64,000 nucleotides of DNA, taken from contig JACKFA010000002.1 of assembly GCA_020632715.1 (NCBI GenBank), forward strand, positions 548,501-612,500. Direction: 5' to 3'. Below are positions 7,464 through 16,367 of the stretch, piece by piece. A model generated the notes under the pieces. That model was not told the DNA's origin. It searched no databases and saw nothing but the letters and a program-made list of their open reading frames with translations. Position numbers and translations under genes: made by a program. The DNA comes from Deltaproteobacteria bacterium. Lineage in GTDB: Bacteria; Myxococcota_A; UBA9042; PHBI01. How positions within the stretch are numbered: position 1 is the first letter of the stretch; each line of letters starts with the position of its first letter.

Positions 7464-9776
7464 ATGCTGCCGCGGATCCGAACCTACATCCTCGTGAGCC
7501 TCTCGGCGGTCGCCGGGACGACGACCGGCGTCGTCGGGCTCGCGGAGGCGTCGCGCGCGGAGGCCGAGGGGCTCGCGAACGCGCAGCAGCACCTGCGCCT
7601 GCTCGCGGGGAGCGTCGGCTCCGGCGTGGGGGAGCTGCTCGCCGAGGAGGTGCACGCGAACGAAGCGGCGGCCGAGCTCATCGCCGGCGCGCGCAGCGAC
7701 GACGCCGAGCGGCAGCGCCTCCTCGACATCTACCGCGACAACTCCGACTGCGACATGGCGGTCATCACGGACGGCGCCTTCCACGGCGTGATGTCGTCCC
7801 CCCAGCTCATGCTCGGGCGGCCCGCCACGGGCGCGAGCTACGCGGATCGAGGCTACGTCGGGATCATGGCCCGCACCGGCCACTCCGCGATCGGCGGCGT
7901 GGAGCGCGGGAAGCGCACGCGCCGCCTGACGGTGCACATCGCCTCGCCGCTCCCCGATCCGTCCGGGCGCCACGCGGCCATCTTGAGCTCGCTGCGCCTC
8001 CAGCCCTTCGCGGCGCTCGCGCGGCGCATCGTCGGCCCCGTCGAGGGCGCGCGCGCCGCCGTCCTCGACCACAACGGGCGCGCGATCGTCGACACCGCGG
8101 CGACCGACGCCGTGGCGGTCGGAGACGCCCCCGTGGGCGGCATCTTCGCCTGGCATCGCCTCGAGCACGTCGTGCTGCGCGGGGTGGACGACGCGGGGCG
8201 CGACGTGCTCGGCGCCACCTCGGCCATCCGCGACGCGCGGACCCCGGGCTGGCGGGTCGTCGTCACGCTCCCCGAGGAGCCGATCCTCGCGGCGGCGGCG
8301 CACCTGCGCGCGCGGGCGCTGCGCGCCGCGGGGCTCGTGCTGCTCGTGTCGCTGCTCGTGTCGCTGCCGCTCTCGGGCTGGCTCGCGGGTCCGGTGCGGG
8401 CGCTCGCCGACCTCGTCACCGCCTTCGGAGAGGGCCGCCCTGGCGCCGTGGGCCGGCTCGCGCCGCGGCGCGTCCGCTTCCGGGAGGCCGCGGAGCTCGA
8501 GCGCGCCGTGCTCGACATGATGGCGAGCATCGAGGCGAACCGGCACGACCTCGAGCGGCGGGTCGCCGAGCGCACCGAGGAGCTCTCGGAGAAGGCGCGG
8601 GAGCTCGAGGAGGCGCGCCGCCGGGCGGAGGGGCTCGCGGACGCGAAGTCGCGGCTCCTCGCCACGCTCTCGCACGAGCTGCGCTCGCCGATGAACGGCA
8701 TCATCGGGACGCTCGATCTGCTCGGCGAGGCACCGCTCTCGAGCGCGCACGCGGAGCTGGCGGCGGTGGCGCAGCGGTCCTCGCGGGCGCTCCTCGGGCT
8801 CCTCGATCAGGTGCTCGACGCGACGCGGCTCGAGACCGACAAGCTCGACTTCGAGGCCGTCCCGTTCGATCTCCCGCGCGCCGTGGCCGACGTCGCGACG
8901 CTCTTCGGGCCGGCCGCGGCCGACAAGGGGGTCGCGCTCACGTCGTCGGTCGCCGCGACGGTCCCGCGCTGGGTGAGCGGCGACGAGACGCGCGTGCGGC
9001 AGCTCCTCCACAACCTCGTCCACAACGCGGTGAAGTTCACGCACGTGGGCTCGATCCAGGTCGGCGCGAGCGCGGAGCGGGTCGGGAGCGACGTCCGCGT
9101 CACGCTGACCGTCGCCGACACGGGGGTCGGGATCCCCGCCGACCGCCGCCGCGTGATCTTCGAGGAGTTCGAGCAGGCCGACGCCTCGACGACGCGGCGC
9201 TTCGGCGGGAGCGGGCTCGGGCTCTTCATCGCGCGCGAGCTGTGCCGCCGCATGGGTGGCGACGTCGACGTCGTCACGAGCGTCGGCCGGGGCAGCACGT
9301 TCACGGCGACGCTGGCGCTGCCGGTCGCGGAGGCCCCAGCGGTCGCGGAGGCCGCGCCGAGCGCGCCGATCGCCGTGGCGCCCGCCGCGGAGCGGCCGCG
9401 CGTCCTGCTCGTCGAGGACGACGCCATCAACCGGCTCGTGTCGGAGAGGCTCCTCGCGCGGCTCGGGGTCGACGTCGACACCGTGGAGGACGGCGCCAGC
9501 GCGGTCGACCGGGCGTCGGCGCGCGACTACGACCTCGTCCTGATGGACTGCCAGATGCCGGAGATGGACGGCTTCGAGGCGACGCAGCGGATCCGGGGGC
9601 TCGACGGGGCGCGGGGGAGGACGCCGGTCGTGGCGCTCACGGCGAACGGCTTCGCGGACGATCGCGCGCGCTGTCTCGCGGCGGGCATGGACGAGCACGT
9701 CTCGAAGCCGATCACCATCGCGACGATGCGGCGGATCGTGACGCGCTGGGCGGGGCCGCGCGGCGCGGAGAGCTGA
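7464..9776 (+). CDS. Membrane hybrid histidine kinase / response regulator
   Basis: A 770-residue protein. A signal-anchor helix (~residues 8-28) and a second helix (~285-310) flank a ~250-residue periplasmic region of double-Cache type (ADRGYVGIMARTG, then GWRVVVTLPEEPI before the membrane). A HAMP-like segment and a coiled coil (RVAERTEELSEKARELEEA) lead to the HisKA domain with LSHELRSPMNG, phosphoacceptor H404. The ATPase domain has HNLVHNAVKFTH, DTGVGIP and GSGLGLFI. A C-terminal receiver has the EDD acidic pair, MDCQMPEMDG with phosphoacceptor D695, and SKPI lysine. The receiver makes this an RcsC/BarA-like hybrid, so it would need a separate phosphotransfer partner; none is nearby. It converges with the PLP enzyme, 8 bases between stops. 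Confidence 0.92.
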   Translation: MLPRIRTYILVSLSAVAGTTTGVVGLAEASRAEAEGLANAQQHLRLLAGSVGSGVGELLAEEVHANEAAAELIAGARSDDAERQRLLDIYRDNSDCDMAVITDGAFHGVMSSPQLMLGRPATGASYADRGYVGIMARTGHSAIGGVERGKRTRRLTVHIASPLPDPSGRHAAILSSLRLQPFAALARRIVGPVEGARAAVLDHNGRAIVDTAATDAVAVGDAPVGGIFAWHRLEHVVLRGVDDAGRDVLGATSAIRDARTPGWRVVVTLPEEPILAAAAHLRARALRAAGLVLLVSLLVSLPLSGWLAGPVRALADLVTAFGEGRPGAVGRLAPRRVRFREAAELERAVLDMMASIEANRHDLERRVAERTEELSEKARELEEARRRAEGLADAKSRLLATLSHELRSPMNGIIGTLDLLGEAPLSSAHAELAAVAQRSSRALLGLLDQVLDATRLETDKLDFEAVPFDLPRAVADVATLFGPAAADKGVALTSSVAATVPRWVSGDETRVRQLLHNLVHNAVKFTHVGSIQVGASAERVGSDVRVTLTVADTGVGIPADRRRVIFEEFEQADASTTRRFGGSGLGLFIARELCRRMGGDVDVVTSVGRGSTFTATLALPVAEAPAVAEAAPSAPIAVAPAAERPRVLLVEDDAINRLVSERLLARLGVDVDTVEDGASAVDRASARDYDLVLMDCQMPEMDGFEATQRIRGLDGARGRTPVVALTANGFADDRARCLAAGMDEHVSKPITIATMRRIVTRWAGPRGAES

Positions 9777-9784
9777 GGGCGGGC

Positions 9785-10981
9785 TCAGGCGGACGTGTCG
9801 AGGGCGTCGAGCAAGGCGCGCTCGAGGTCCTCGGGATCCTCGAGGCCGACCGAGAGGCGGACGAGGCTGTCGCGGATCCCGATGGCGAGGCGCTCCTCGG
9901 TGGTGAGCTCGAAGTAGCTCATGAGGGCGACCTGCTCGATGAGGGCCTCGACGCCGCCGAGGCTCGGGGCGATGCGGAAGATCCGGACGGCGTCGATGAA
10001 GCGGCTCGTGGCGTCGAGATCGGCGTCGAGGGCGAAGGTGACGACGCCACCGAAGCCGGTCATGAGCTCGCGGGCGAGGGCGTGCTGCGGGTGGCTCGCG
10101 AGGCCGGGGTACCAGACGCGGGCGACGCGCGGGTGGCGCTCGAGGGCGCTCGCGACGCGGAGGGCGCTCTCGTTCTGGGCCGCGACGCGGAGGGGGAGCG
10201 TCTTGAGGCCGCGCACGAGGAGCCACGCGGCGTGCGGATCGGGGACGGCGCCGAGCACGCCCTGGAGCTCGCGGATGGCGCCGACGAGGGGGGCGGGGCC
10301 CGCGATCACGCCGGCGAGGAGGTCGTTGTGACCGCCGAGGTACTTGGTCGCCGAGTGGATGACGAGGTCGGCGCCCTGCGCGAGGGGGCGCTGGTTGACC
10401 GGGGTGGCGAAGGTGGCGTCGACGACGAGCTTCGCGGGGTGGCCGGCGAGCGCCGCGGCGAGCGCGGGGATGTCGGCGATCTGGAGATAGGGGTTGGTGG
10501 GGGACTCGGTCATGACGACGCGGGTCTCGGGGCGCAGGGCGGCGACGATGGCGGCGGTGTCGGCGGGGACGACGGAGACCTCGATGCCGAGGCGCGCGAG
10601 GACCTGGCGGCAGAGCTGGCGGGTGCGGCGGTAGCCGTCGTCGGTGAGGACGACGTGCTGGCCGGCGCGGAGGAGGGCGAGGAGGGTGGTCGTGATGGCG
10701 GCCATGCCGCTCGCGCAGAGCAGGGCGTCGCCGGCGCCGTCGAGGGCGGCGAGCTTCTCCTCGGCGGCGCGCTGGGTGGGGTTGCCGTAGCGGCCGTACT
10801 CGAGGCGCTCGACCTCGCCGCGCATGTGGGCGGCGAGCTCGGCGGTGTTCGCGAAGGTGTAGGTGGCGGTCTGGACGATGGGGGCGGTGAGGCTCCCGAA
10901 GGGCTGCGCGGCGTCGGTGCCGGCGTGGACGGCGCGCGTGCGGAGGCCCGGGGGCGGGGCGGGGCGGTCGTTCTCGTCCAT
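9785..10981 (-). CDS. Cys/Met-metabolism PLP-dependent enzyme (cystathionine gamma-synthase / methionine gamma-lyase type)
   Basis: A 398-residue fold-type I enzyme of the family that includes MetB, MetC, MetY and MegL. Visible signatures: LRTRAVHAGTDA start, YTFANTAELAAHMRG, YGRYGNPTQRAAEEKLAALDGA, the VVDATFATPVNQRPLAQGADL strand and HSATKYLGGHNDLLAG with the Schiff-base lysine K213. The C-terminal LSVGLEDPEDLERALLDAL segment is family-typical. The order of residues near the substrate site does not let me choose between gamma-synthase, beta-lyase and gamma-lyase. No sulfur-amino-acid gene is adjacent. The ATG at 10981 begins right where the homology begins. Confidence 0.9.
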   Translation of the reverse strand: MDENDRPAPPPGLRTRAVHAGTDAAQPFGSLTAPIVQTATYTFANTAELAAHMRGEVERLEYGRYGNPTQRAAEEKLAALDGAGDALLCASGMAAITTTLLALLRAGQHVVLTDDGYRRTRQLCRQVLARLGIEVSVVPADTAAIVAALRPETRVVMTESPTNPYLQIADIPALAAALAGHPAKLVVDATFATPVNQRPLAQGADLVIHSATKYLGGHNDLLAGVIAGPAPLVGAIRELQGVLGAVPDPHAAWLLVRGLKTLPLRVAAQNESALRVASALERHPRVARVWYPGLASHPQHALARELMTGFGGVVTFALDADLDATSRFIDAVRIFRIAPSLGGVEALIEQVALMSYFELTTEERLAIGIRDSLVRLSVGLEDPEDLERALLDALDTSA

Positions 10982-11053
10982 GGTCGCTCCAGGCTGACGC
11001 GTGCCGACGGTGTTGGTAGGATCGCACAGAACGACGCGCCATGGGAGGCGGCC

Positions 11054-11329
11054 ATGAAGACCCAGCAACTGAAGGACGCTCTGGACGAGGTGCAGCGCGA
11101 GGCGGCAGCCGGCGGCGAGCTCGACGAGCGGACGCGGGAGCTGCTGGAGAGCCTGCGCGACGGGATCACCCGCCTCCTGACGACGCCCGCGGCGGAGCGC
11201 GCGCCCGAGGACACCGAGGGCCTCGTCGAGCTCGTGAAGGGCGGCATCGACCAGTTCGAGGGCGAGCACCCGCGCCTCACGACGGTGATGGGGCGGCTCG
11301 CGGACGCGCTGACGGCGATGGGGATCTAG
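11054..11329 (+). CDS. DUF4404 family protein
   Basis: A 91-residue, all-helical protein. The LKDALDEVQREAAAGGELDERTRELLESLRDGITRLL pattern and the C-terminal HPRLTTVMGRLADAL motif are those of the DUF4404 family, a small cytosolic family of unknown function. A good ribosome site (GGGAGG) lies 7 bases ahead of the ATG. It is divergent from the PLP enzyme (72 bases between starts) and is followed by a 28-bp inverted-repeat element. Confidence 0.8.
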   Translation: MKTQQLKDALDEVQREAAAGGELDERTRELLESLRDGITRLLTTPAAERAPEDTEGLVELVKGGIDQFEGEHPRLTTVMGRLADALTAMGI

Positions 11330-11394
11330 GTCGCTCCCGGCGATCGGCGGTGCTTGCTTGGGTTCGGTGGCAACTCGCTGAACTGAAGAAGGAA

Positions 11395-11552
11395 ACCACG
11401 GAGGCACGGAGGCACGGAGGGATCGCGGCGCGACCCGACCGTGGCTTTGCGTCTGGATCCTCGTGGCTAGCGAGCCTCGCGGGAGGTCTCGGGGAGGGCG
11501 TCGGAGTTGGCCGAGCTCCGCTGCTCCCTCCGTGCCTCCGTGCCTCCGTGGT
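11395..11552. repeat. CACGGAGG inverted-repeat element, copy 1
   Basis: Two 28-bp arms (11395-11422 and 11525-11552) are exact reverse complements, beginning ACCACGGAGGCACGGAGG, with ~102 bases between. Arms are built of the unit GGAGGCAC. It can fold as a long hairpin after the DUF4404 gene. The same arms occur at 26390, and variants at 32552 and 38632. Translation of the arm in one frame gives a TEARRHGG-like peptide, a well-known spurious product; it is not a gene. Confidence 0.85.
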
Positions 11553-11679
11553 GAGCTCCTGCAGCGGCACGAGGGCGCGCGCGCGGCCGCCGACCGCCGC
11601 CGAGCGCCTGCTCCCGCGCTCGGTCGGCGATCGCCTGCTCCCGCCGTCTCGAGCGACCTCTCGCTTTTTTGCTTGTTGA

Positions 11680-11694
11680 TGATAACGATTCTCA
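11680..11694 (+). promoter_or_regulatory. Fur-box candidate 1 upstream of the heme receptor
   Basis: TGATAACGATTCTCA matches 13 of 15 positions of the 7-1-7 Fur consensus TGATAATGATTATCA. It sits ~113 bases ahead of the receptor start, in a locally AT-rich patch, where a promoter would be expected. Iron (or heme) repression of the following operon is the natural inference. Confidence 0.65.
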
Positions 11695-11806
11695 ATATCG
11701 TGTGAATCGCCGGGTAGCCAGTCACCCGACGTCGTCGAAGAACACCTGAGGGCCTGACTACATCGCGCGAGTTCGCGATGTGGCGGCCCTCTTTTGTCGT
11801 TGGTTC

Positions 11807-13720
11807 ATGATGAGAATCGTTCTCATAATGGTCGCCGGCCTCGTCGCGGCCCACAGCGCCCGCGCCGACGCCCCCGCGCCCGTCGTCGCGCCGCCCGTCG
11901 TCGTCACCGGCACCCGCCACGCCGTCGCCCCCGACGCCTCGCCCGTCGCCGTGCAGGTCATCGACGCCGCCGACATCGCCGCCTCCGGCGCCCGCGACGC
12001 CGCCGAGGTCCTCGAGACCCGCCTCGGCCTCGACATCGAGCGCTCCTTCCGCGGCGCCGGCCTCCAGGTCGAGGGCCTCGACGCCCGCCACGTCCTCGTC
12101 CTCGTCGACGGCGTCCGCCTCGCCGGCCGCACCGGCGAGCAGCTCGACCTCTCCCGCCTCCCCGCGGAGGCCATCGCCCGCGTCGAGATCGTCCGCGGCG
12201 CGAGCTCCGCGCAGTACGGCTCCGACGCCCTCGCCGGCGTCGTCAACATCGTCACGAAGCGCGCCGAGCGCCCCGTCGAGGCGAGCCTCAGCGCCTCCTA
12301 CGGCCTCGACGCCGCCTCGGACCTCCACGGCAGCGTCGGCACCCGCGGCGACCTCGGCGACATCGAGCTCGCCGCCGCCTGGCGTCACCTCGAGCCCTAC
12401 TCCCTCGACGCCACCCCGGGCACGACCGGCAGCGGGCGCGACGACGTCTCCCTCACCCTCCACGGCGGCGTCACGGCCGGCCCCGACCTCCGCCTCACCT
12501 CCCGCCTCCAGGTCCTCCTGCGCCGCGCCGAGGGCACCGACGCCCAGACCCTCCCGCCCACCGTCGACGGCGACGCGCGCTACAAGATCACCGACCGCGT
12601 CGAGCACACCCGCACCCTCTCCGGCCTCGTCCGCGCCGACCTCGCCCTCGCCCCCGGCCACACCCTCGAGGCCACCGTCTCCGGCTCCTGGCACGCGAGC
12701 GAGCTCGCCTACGACCAGCGCGGCTCCGACCGCGAGGACCGCGCGGAGACCTCCGACGAGCTCGTCGCCGAGGCCGCCGTCGCCTGGCGCGGCCTCCTCG
12801 GGCTCTCACACCTCGTCTCCGTCGGCGTCGACGCCCAGCTCGACGGCCTCGAGAGCGAGCGCGTCGACGGCGGCGAGGCGTCGCGCGGTCGCGTCGGCGC
12901 CTACGCCCAGGACGAGTGGACCGTCGCCGAGGACCCCGCCCTCGTCCTCGTCCCGGCCGTGCGCCTCGACGTCGACACCCAGTTCGGCGTCGCCGTCACC
13001 CCGCGCCTCGCCGCGCGACTCGACGCGAGCGACGCCCTCGTCCTCCGCGCGGACGTCGGCCTCGGCTACCGCGCCCCCGGCTTCAAGGAGCTCGCGCTCC
13101 GCTTCGAGAACCCGAGCGTCGGCTACGTCGTCGTCGGGAACGCCGACCTCTCCCCCGAGCGCTCCGTCGGCGTCCGCCTCGGCGCCGAGTGGCGCGCCGC
13201 GCCGGCGCTGACCCTCGGCGCGCTCGCCTTCCGCCACGACGTCCGCGACCTCATCCTCACCGTCGGCCTCGACGCCTCGACCTACACCTACGTGAACGTC
13301 GCGAGCGCGACCTCGCAGGGCGTCGAGCTCACCGTCGGCTGGCGCCCCGCCGAGGGCCTGTCCGTCGACCTCGGCTACACCTTCACCGACGCGCGCGACG
13401 ACGCGAGCGGCGCGATCCTCGAGGGGCGCGCCCAGCACCGCGGCACCCTCGGGCTCGCCTGGCAGCCGCCCGCCGTCGGCCTCCGCGTGGCCGCCCACCT
13501 CGCCGTCGTCGGCCCGCGCCCCGTCGCCGACCCCGACGTCGCCGGAGCCACCCGCGACGCCGAGACCTACGCGCTCCTCGACGCGCGCGTCGCGCAGGCC
13601 ATCCCCGGGACGCCGCTCACCGTCTTCGCCGGCCTCGAGAACGCGCTCGACGCCGGCGACGCCGACCTCACCCCCCTCCGCCCCCGCCTCTTCTACGCCG
13701 GCCTCGAGGCCCGGCTCTGA
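11807..13720 (+). CDS. TonB-dependent outer-membrane receptor (probable heme receptor)
   Basis: About 637 residues from the ATG at 11807 (a GTG at 11780 and an ATG at 11810 are alternatives; the signal peptide starts at the MRIVLIMVAGL segment). The plug domain (~residues 35-150) shows VVVTGTRH, VQVIDAADIAASG, VLVLVDGVRLAGRTGEQLDLS and the VEIVRGASSAQYGSDALAGVVNIVTK box typical of this family. The rest is a 22-strand barrel with GYRAPGFKELALRFENP and TLGALAFRHDVRDLI, ending in a Leu/Arg-Leu aromatic-poor terminus. Substrate is inferred as heme from the downstream HmuY-T-U-V-S genes. Regulation by Fur is suggested by the two sites at 11680 and 11811. Confidence 0.9.
   Translation: MMRIVLIMVAGLVAAHSARADAPAPVVAPPVVVTGTRHAVAPDASPVAVQVIDAADIAASGARDAAEVLETRLGLDIERSFRGAGLQVEGLDARHVLVLVDGVRLAGRTGEQLDLSRLPAEAIARVEIVRGASSAQYGSDALAGVVNIVTKRAERPVEASLSASYGLDAASDLHGSVGTRGDLGDIELAAAWRHLEPYSLDATPGTTGSGRDDVSLTLHGGVTAGPDLRLTSRLQVLLRRAEGTDAQTLPPTVDGDARYKITDRVEHTRTLSGLVRADLALAPGHTLEATVSGSWHASELAYDQRGSDREDRAETSDELVAEAAVAWRGLLGLSHLVSVGVDAQLDGLESERVDGGEASRGRVGAYAQDEWTVAEDPALVLVPAVRLDVDTQFGVAVTPRLAARLDASDALVLRADVGLGYRAPGFKELALRFENPSVGYVVVGNADLSPERSVGVRLGAEWRAAPALTLGALAFRHDVRDLILTVGLDASTYTYVNVASATSQGVELTVGWRPAEGLSVDLGYTFTDARDDASGAILEGRAQHRGTLGLAWQPPAVGLRVAAHLAVVGPRPVADPDVAGATRDAETYALLDARVAQAIPGTPLTVFAGLENALDAGDADLTPLRPRLFYAGLEARL
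11811..11825 (+). promoter_or_regulatory. Fur-box candidate 2, overlapping the receptor start
   Basis: TGAGAATCGTTCTCA has perfect 6-base arms (TGAGAA/TTCTCA) and 11 of 15 matches to the 7-1-7 Fur consensus. It lies right at the start codon, so it is either a second operator or a sign that translation begins later. The same bases also encode the start of the signal peptide. Confidence 0.45.
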
Positions 13721-13740
13721 CCCCCACGGAGATCTCCGCC

Positions 13741-15432
13741 ATGAACGCGCTCTCGCACCCCTCTCCCTCGCTCCGCCGCGCCCTCGCCGCGGCGCCCCTC
13801 GCCCTCGCGCTCGCGCTCGCGCTCGGCGCCTGCGGCGACGACGAACGGGCCTCCCCGTCCTCGGACTCGGCGGGCGGCGGCGACACCGGCGCCGACGTCA
13901 CGGACACCGCCCAGATGCCCGATCTCGTCGGCGGCGACAGCGTCGCGACCGGCACCGACCTCGTGACCCACGCCGACCGCGGCGCCGGGGTCACCGCGAC
14001 GACCGTCGACGCGAGCGACGCGACCGCCTGGGTCTACCTCGACCTCGCCGGTCGCGCGCAGGTGACGCCCGCGGACCCGACCGACGACGCCACCTGGGAC
14101 CTCGCCTTCCAGCGCTTCCGCATCGCCGCCAACGGCGGCGTCAGCGGGACGGGCGGCGTCGCCGTGGCGATCCTCGACGACGCCGACTTCGACGCCCTCA
14201 CCGTGGCGCCCGCCGACGGCTACCGCGAGGACGCCGCCGACGGCGACGACGAGGACACCGATCTCGACCTCGGCTTCCTCGTCGACGGCGGCTGGTACGC
14301 CTACGACGCCGTCAATCACACGCTCGCGCCGCGCGAGGGTCGCGTCTACGTCGTGCGCGACCGCGCCGGCGACCACTTCAAGGTGCGCGTCGTGGACTAC
14401 TACGACGCCGCCGGGAGCCCCGGGGTGGTGACGTTCTTCTGGGCGCCCATCGACCCGCCGCCAGCGGTCGTCCCCGACGACCAGCTCGACCTCACGGCGC
14501 CGAGCGCCGGCGTGGCGTGGCTCGACCTGAGCGCGGGTGAGATCGCCACGCCGTCCGACCCGGCGACCTCGCCCGGCTGGGACCTCGGGATCCACGGCGG
14601 CGTCTCGCTCGCGACGAACGGCGGCACGAGCGGCGCGGGCCTCGGCGGGGCGCGCCTCGCCGACGGCGCCTACGACGCGCTCGTGGCCACGGACACCGTC
14701 GGCTTCGAGGTCGACGCGATGCTGCCCCTCCCGGGCCCGCCGGGCTCCGGTGAGATCTCCGCGAACCCCGCCCTCGCCGGCTGGTACGACTACGACCCCT
14801 CGAGCCACACGCTCGCGCCGAAGGCGCAGGCCTACGTCGTGCGCCGCGCCGATGGGAGCTACGCGAAGCTCGCCATCGTCGCGGTCGACGGCGAGGCCTG
14901 GTCCCTCCGCAGCGCCCCGCTCGCCCGCGCGCCCGAGGCGCACACGACGAGCGTCAGCGCGCCGTCGGGCGCCGATCCCGTCTACCTCTCGTTCCGCGCG
15001 GGCGGCGTCGTCGCCGTGGCGGACGCGGCGACCTCGACGGCCTGGGACGTCGCCATCAGCTACCTGACCTTGCGCACGAACGGCGGCACGAGCGGGAGCG
15101 GGGAGGGCGCCGCCATCCGCCTCGCCGACGCCGACTTCGACGCCGTGGACGCGGTCCCGGCCGGGGCGACCTGGGTCGAGGACGCCATGGCGCCGCGCCC
15201 CGGGCCGCCGGGCTCCGGCGAGGTCAGCGGCAACGCCGCCCTCGGGGCGTGGTACGACTACGACAGCACCGCGCACACGGTCTCCGCGACGGCCGGCGTC
15301 GTGTTCCTCGTGCGCGCCGCCGACGGCTCGCTCGTGAAGCTCGCCATCACGAGCTCGGACGGCACCGACTACGCGCTCCGCTGGACCTACGCCGGCCCCG
15401 GGCAGACGACGTTCGCCCCGGAGACCCCGTGA
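13741..15432 (+). CDS. hmuY: Lipoprotein with three tandem HmuY heme-binding domains
   Basis: A 563-residue protein with an Arg-rich start, hydrophobic core and LGAC lipobox, so a surface or periplasmic lipoprotein. An Asp-rich linker is followed by three HmuY-like domains at ~residues 90-245, 250-405 and 410-560. Each has the marker strand WDxxxxxxxxxTNGGTSG (ANGGVSG in domain 1), then an acidic loop, a WYDYD or WYAYD motif and an AxVVRxADGxxxKLAI strand. HmuY of Bacteroidota is a single-domain hemophore; three copies in one chain is unusual. Domains 2 and 3 are the most alike (shared PGPPGSGE segment). It sits 20 bases after the receptor, and its TGA overlaps the next start. Confidence 0.9.
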   Translation: MNALSHPSPSLRRALAAAPLALALALALGACGDDERASPSSDSAGGGDTGADVTDTAQMPDLVGGDSVATGTDLVTHADRGAGVTATTVDASDATAWVYLDLAGRAQVTPADPTDDATWDLAFQRFRIAANGGVSGTGGVAVAILDDADFDALTVAPADGYREDAADGDDEDTDLDLGFLVDGGWYAYDAVNHTLAPREGRVYVVRDRAGDHFKVRVVDYYDAAGSPGVVTFFWAPIDPPPAVVPDDQLDLTAPSAGVAWLDLSAGEIATPSDPATSPGWDLGIHGGVSLATNGGTSGAGLGGARLADGAYDALVATDTVGFEVDAMLPLPGPPGSGEISANPALAGWYDYDPSSHTLAPKAQAYVVRRADGSYAKLAIVAVDGEAWSLRSAPLARAPEAHTTSVSAPSGADPVYLSFRAGGVVAVADAATSTAWDVAISYLTLRTNGGTSGSGEGAAIRLADADFDAVDAVPAGATWVEDAMAPRPGPPGSGEVSGNAALGAWYDYDSTAHTVSATAGVVFLVRAADGSLVKLAITSSDGTDYALRWTYAGPGQTTFAPETP

Positions 15433-16367
15433 CCCGCGGGCTCCTCGCGACGACGCTCGCCGTCGCCGTCGCGCTCGCCGCCGTCGCCTGCGGCCGAGGG
15501 GCCGAGGAGGCGCCCGCCGCCTCGGCCGCGCCGGCCTACGCCCTCACCGTGCAGAGCGCGACGCCCGGTCGCGACGCCCGCGACGTGGACACCTCGCGGA
15601 TCGTCGTCGCCGGCGGCCCGCTCACGGAGATCGTCTTCGCGCTCGGCGCCGGCGATCGGGTCGTCGGCGTCGACCGGACGTCGATCTTCCCGCCGGAGGT
15701 GCGCGCGCTGCCGTCGGTCGGGATGTTCGGCGAGCTCGGCGCGGAGGGGATCCTCGCGCTCTCGCCGACCGCGATCGTCGCGACCACCGAGGCCGGCCCG
15801 GCGGCGGTCCTCGAGCAGCTCGCCGCCGCCGGGGTGGACATCGTGCGCGTCCCCGACCCGACGCGCCCCGAGGACGCCGCGGAGCGGGTGCGCGCCCTCG
15901 GCGACCTCCTCGGCGTGAGGCCACGCGCCGGGGAGGTGGCGGGCGCCCTCGAGCGCGGCGTGGACGCGGCACGCCGCCGCGCCGCCGCGCTCGAGGGCCG
16001 CCCGCGGACGCTCTTCGTCTACGCCCGCGGGACGAAGACCCTGCTCGTGTCGGGCCGCGGCACCCCCGCGGACCGGATGATCGCGCTCGCCGGCGGCGAG
16101 AACGCCATCAGCGGCTTCGACGGCTTCAAGCCGCTCACGGCCGAGGCGGTCGTCGCCGCCGCGCCCGACTGGATCCTGATCCCGCGGCGCGGGCTCGCGA
16201 GCGTCGGCGAGGTCGACGGGCTCCTCGCCCTCCCGGGCGTCGCCCGCACGCCAGCCGGCGAGCACCGGCGCGTCGTCGCCATCGACGACCTCGCGCTCCT
16301 CGGCTTCGGCCCGCGCGCCCCCGAAGCGCTCGCCGAGCTCCAGACCGCGTGGGGCGCCGCGCCGTGA
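15429..16367 (+). CDS. hmuT: Heme ABC transporter substrate-binding lipoprotein
   Basis: A 312-residue protein starting at a GTG overlapping the hmuY stop (GTGA). The signal peptide ends in a VAC lipobox. It has the class III periplasmic-binding (BtuF/HmuT) layout: IVVAGGPLTEIVFALGAGDRVVGVD, then MFGELGAEGILALSPTAIVAT, a long linking helix and PDWILIPRRGL. HmuT proteins take heme from the outer-membrane receptor to the permease. The start is fixed by the overlap and lipobox. The stop overlaps the hmuU start. Confidence 0.9.
   Translation: MTRGLLATTLAVAVALAAVACGRGAEEAPAASAAPAYALTVQSATPGRDARDVDTSRIVVAGGPLTEIVFALGAGDRVVGVDRTSIFPPEVRALPSVGMFGELGAEGILALSPTAIVATTEAGPAAVLEQLAAAGVDIVRVPDPTRPEDAAERVRALGDLLGVRPRAGEVAGALERGVDAARRRAAALEGRPRTLFVYARGTKTLLVSGRGTPADRMIALAGGENAISGFDGFKPLTAEAVVAAAPDWILIPRRGLASVGEVDGLLALPGVARTPAGEHRRVVAIDDLALLGFGPRAPEALAELQTAWGAAP

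Noticed and set aside
11395..11552. CRISPR-like repeats or a small gene (TEARRHGG peptides)
   Set aside because: Arms are inverted, not direct with regular spacers; the peptide arises from translating the repeat.
11700..11780. Cobalamin-type riboswitch before the receptor
   Set aside because: The conserved core (GCCACTG-like and GGGAA segments) is absent; only small hairpins are seen.
12588..15276. Long minus-strand frames opposite the heme operon
   Set aside because: They are Arg/Gly/Val-rich mirror frames of real genes in GC-rich DNA with no domain match.
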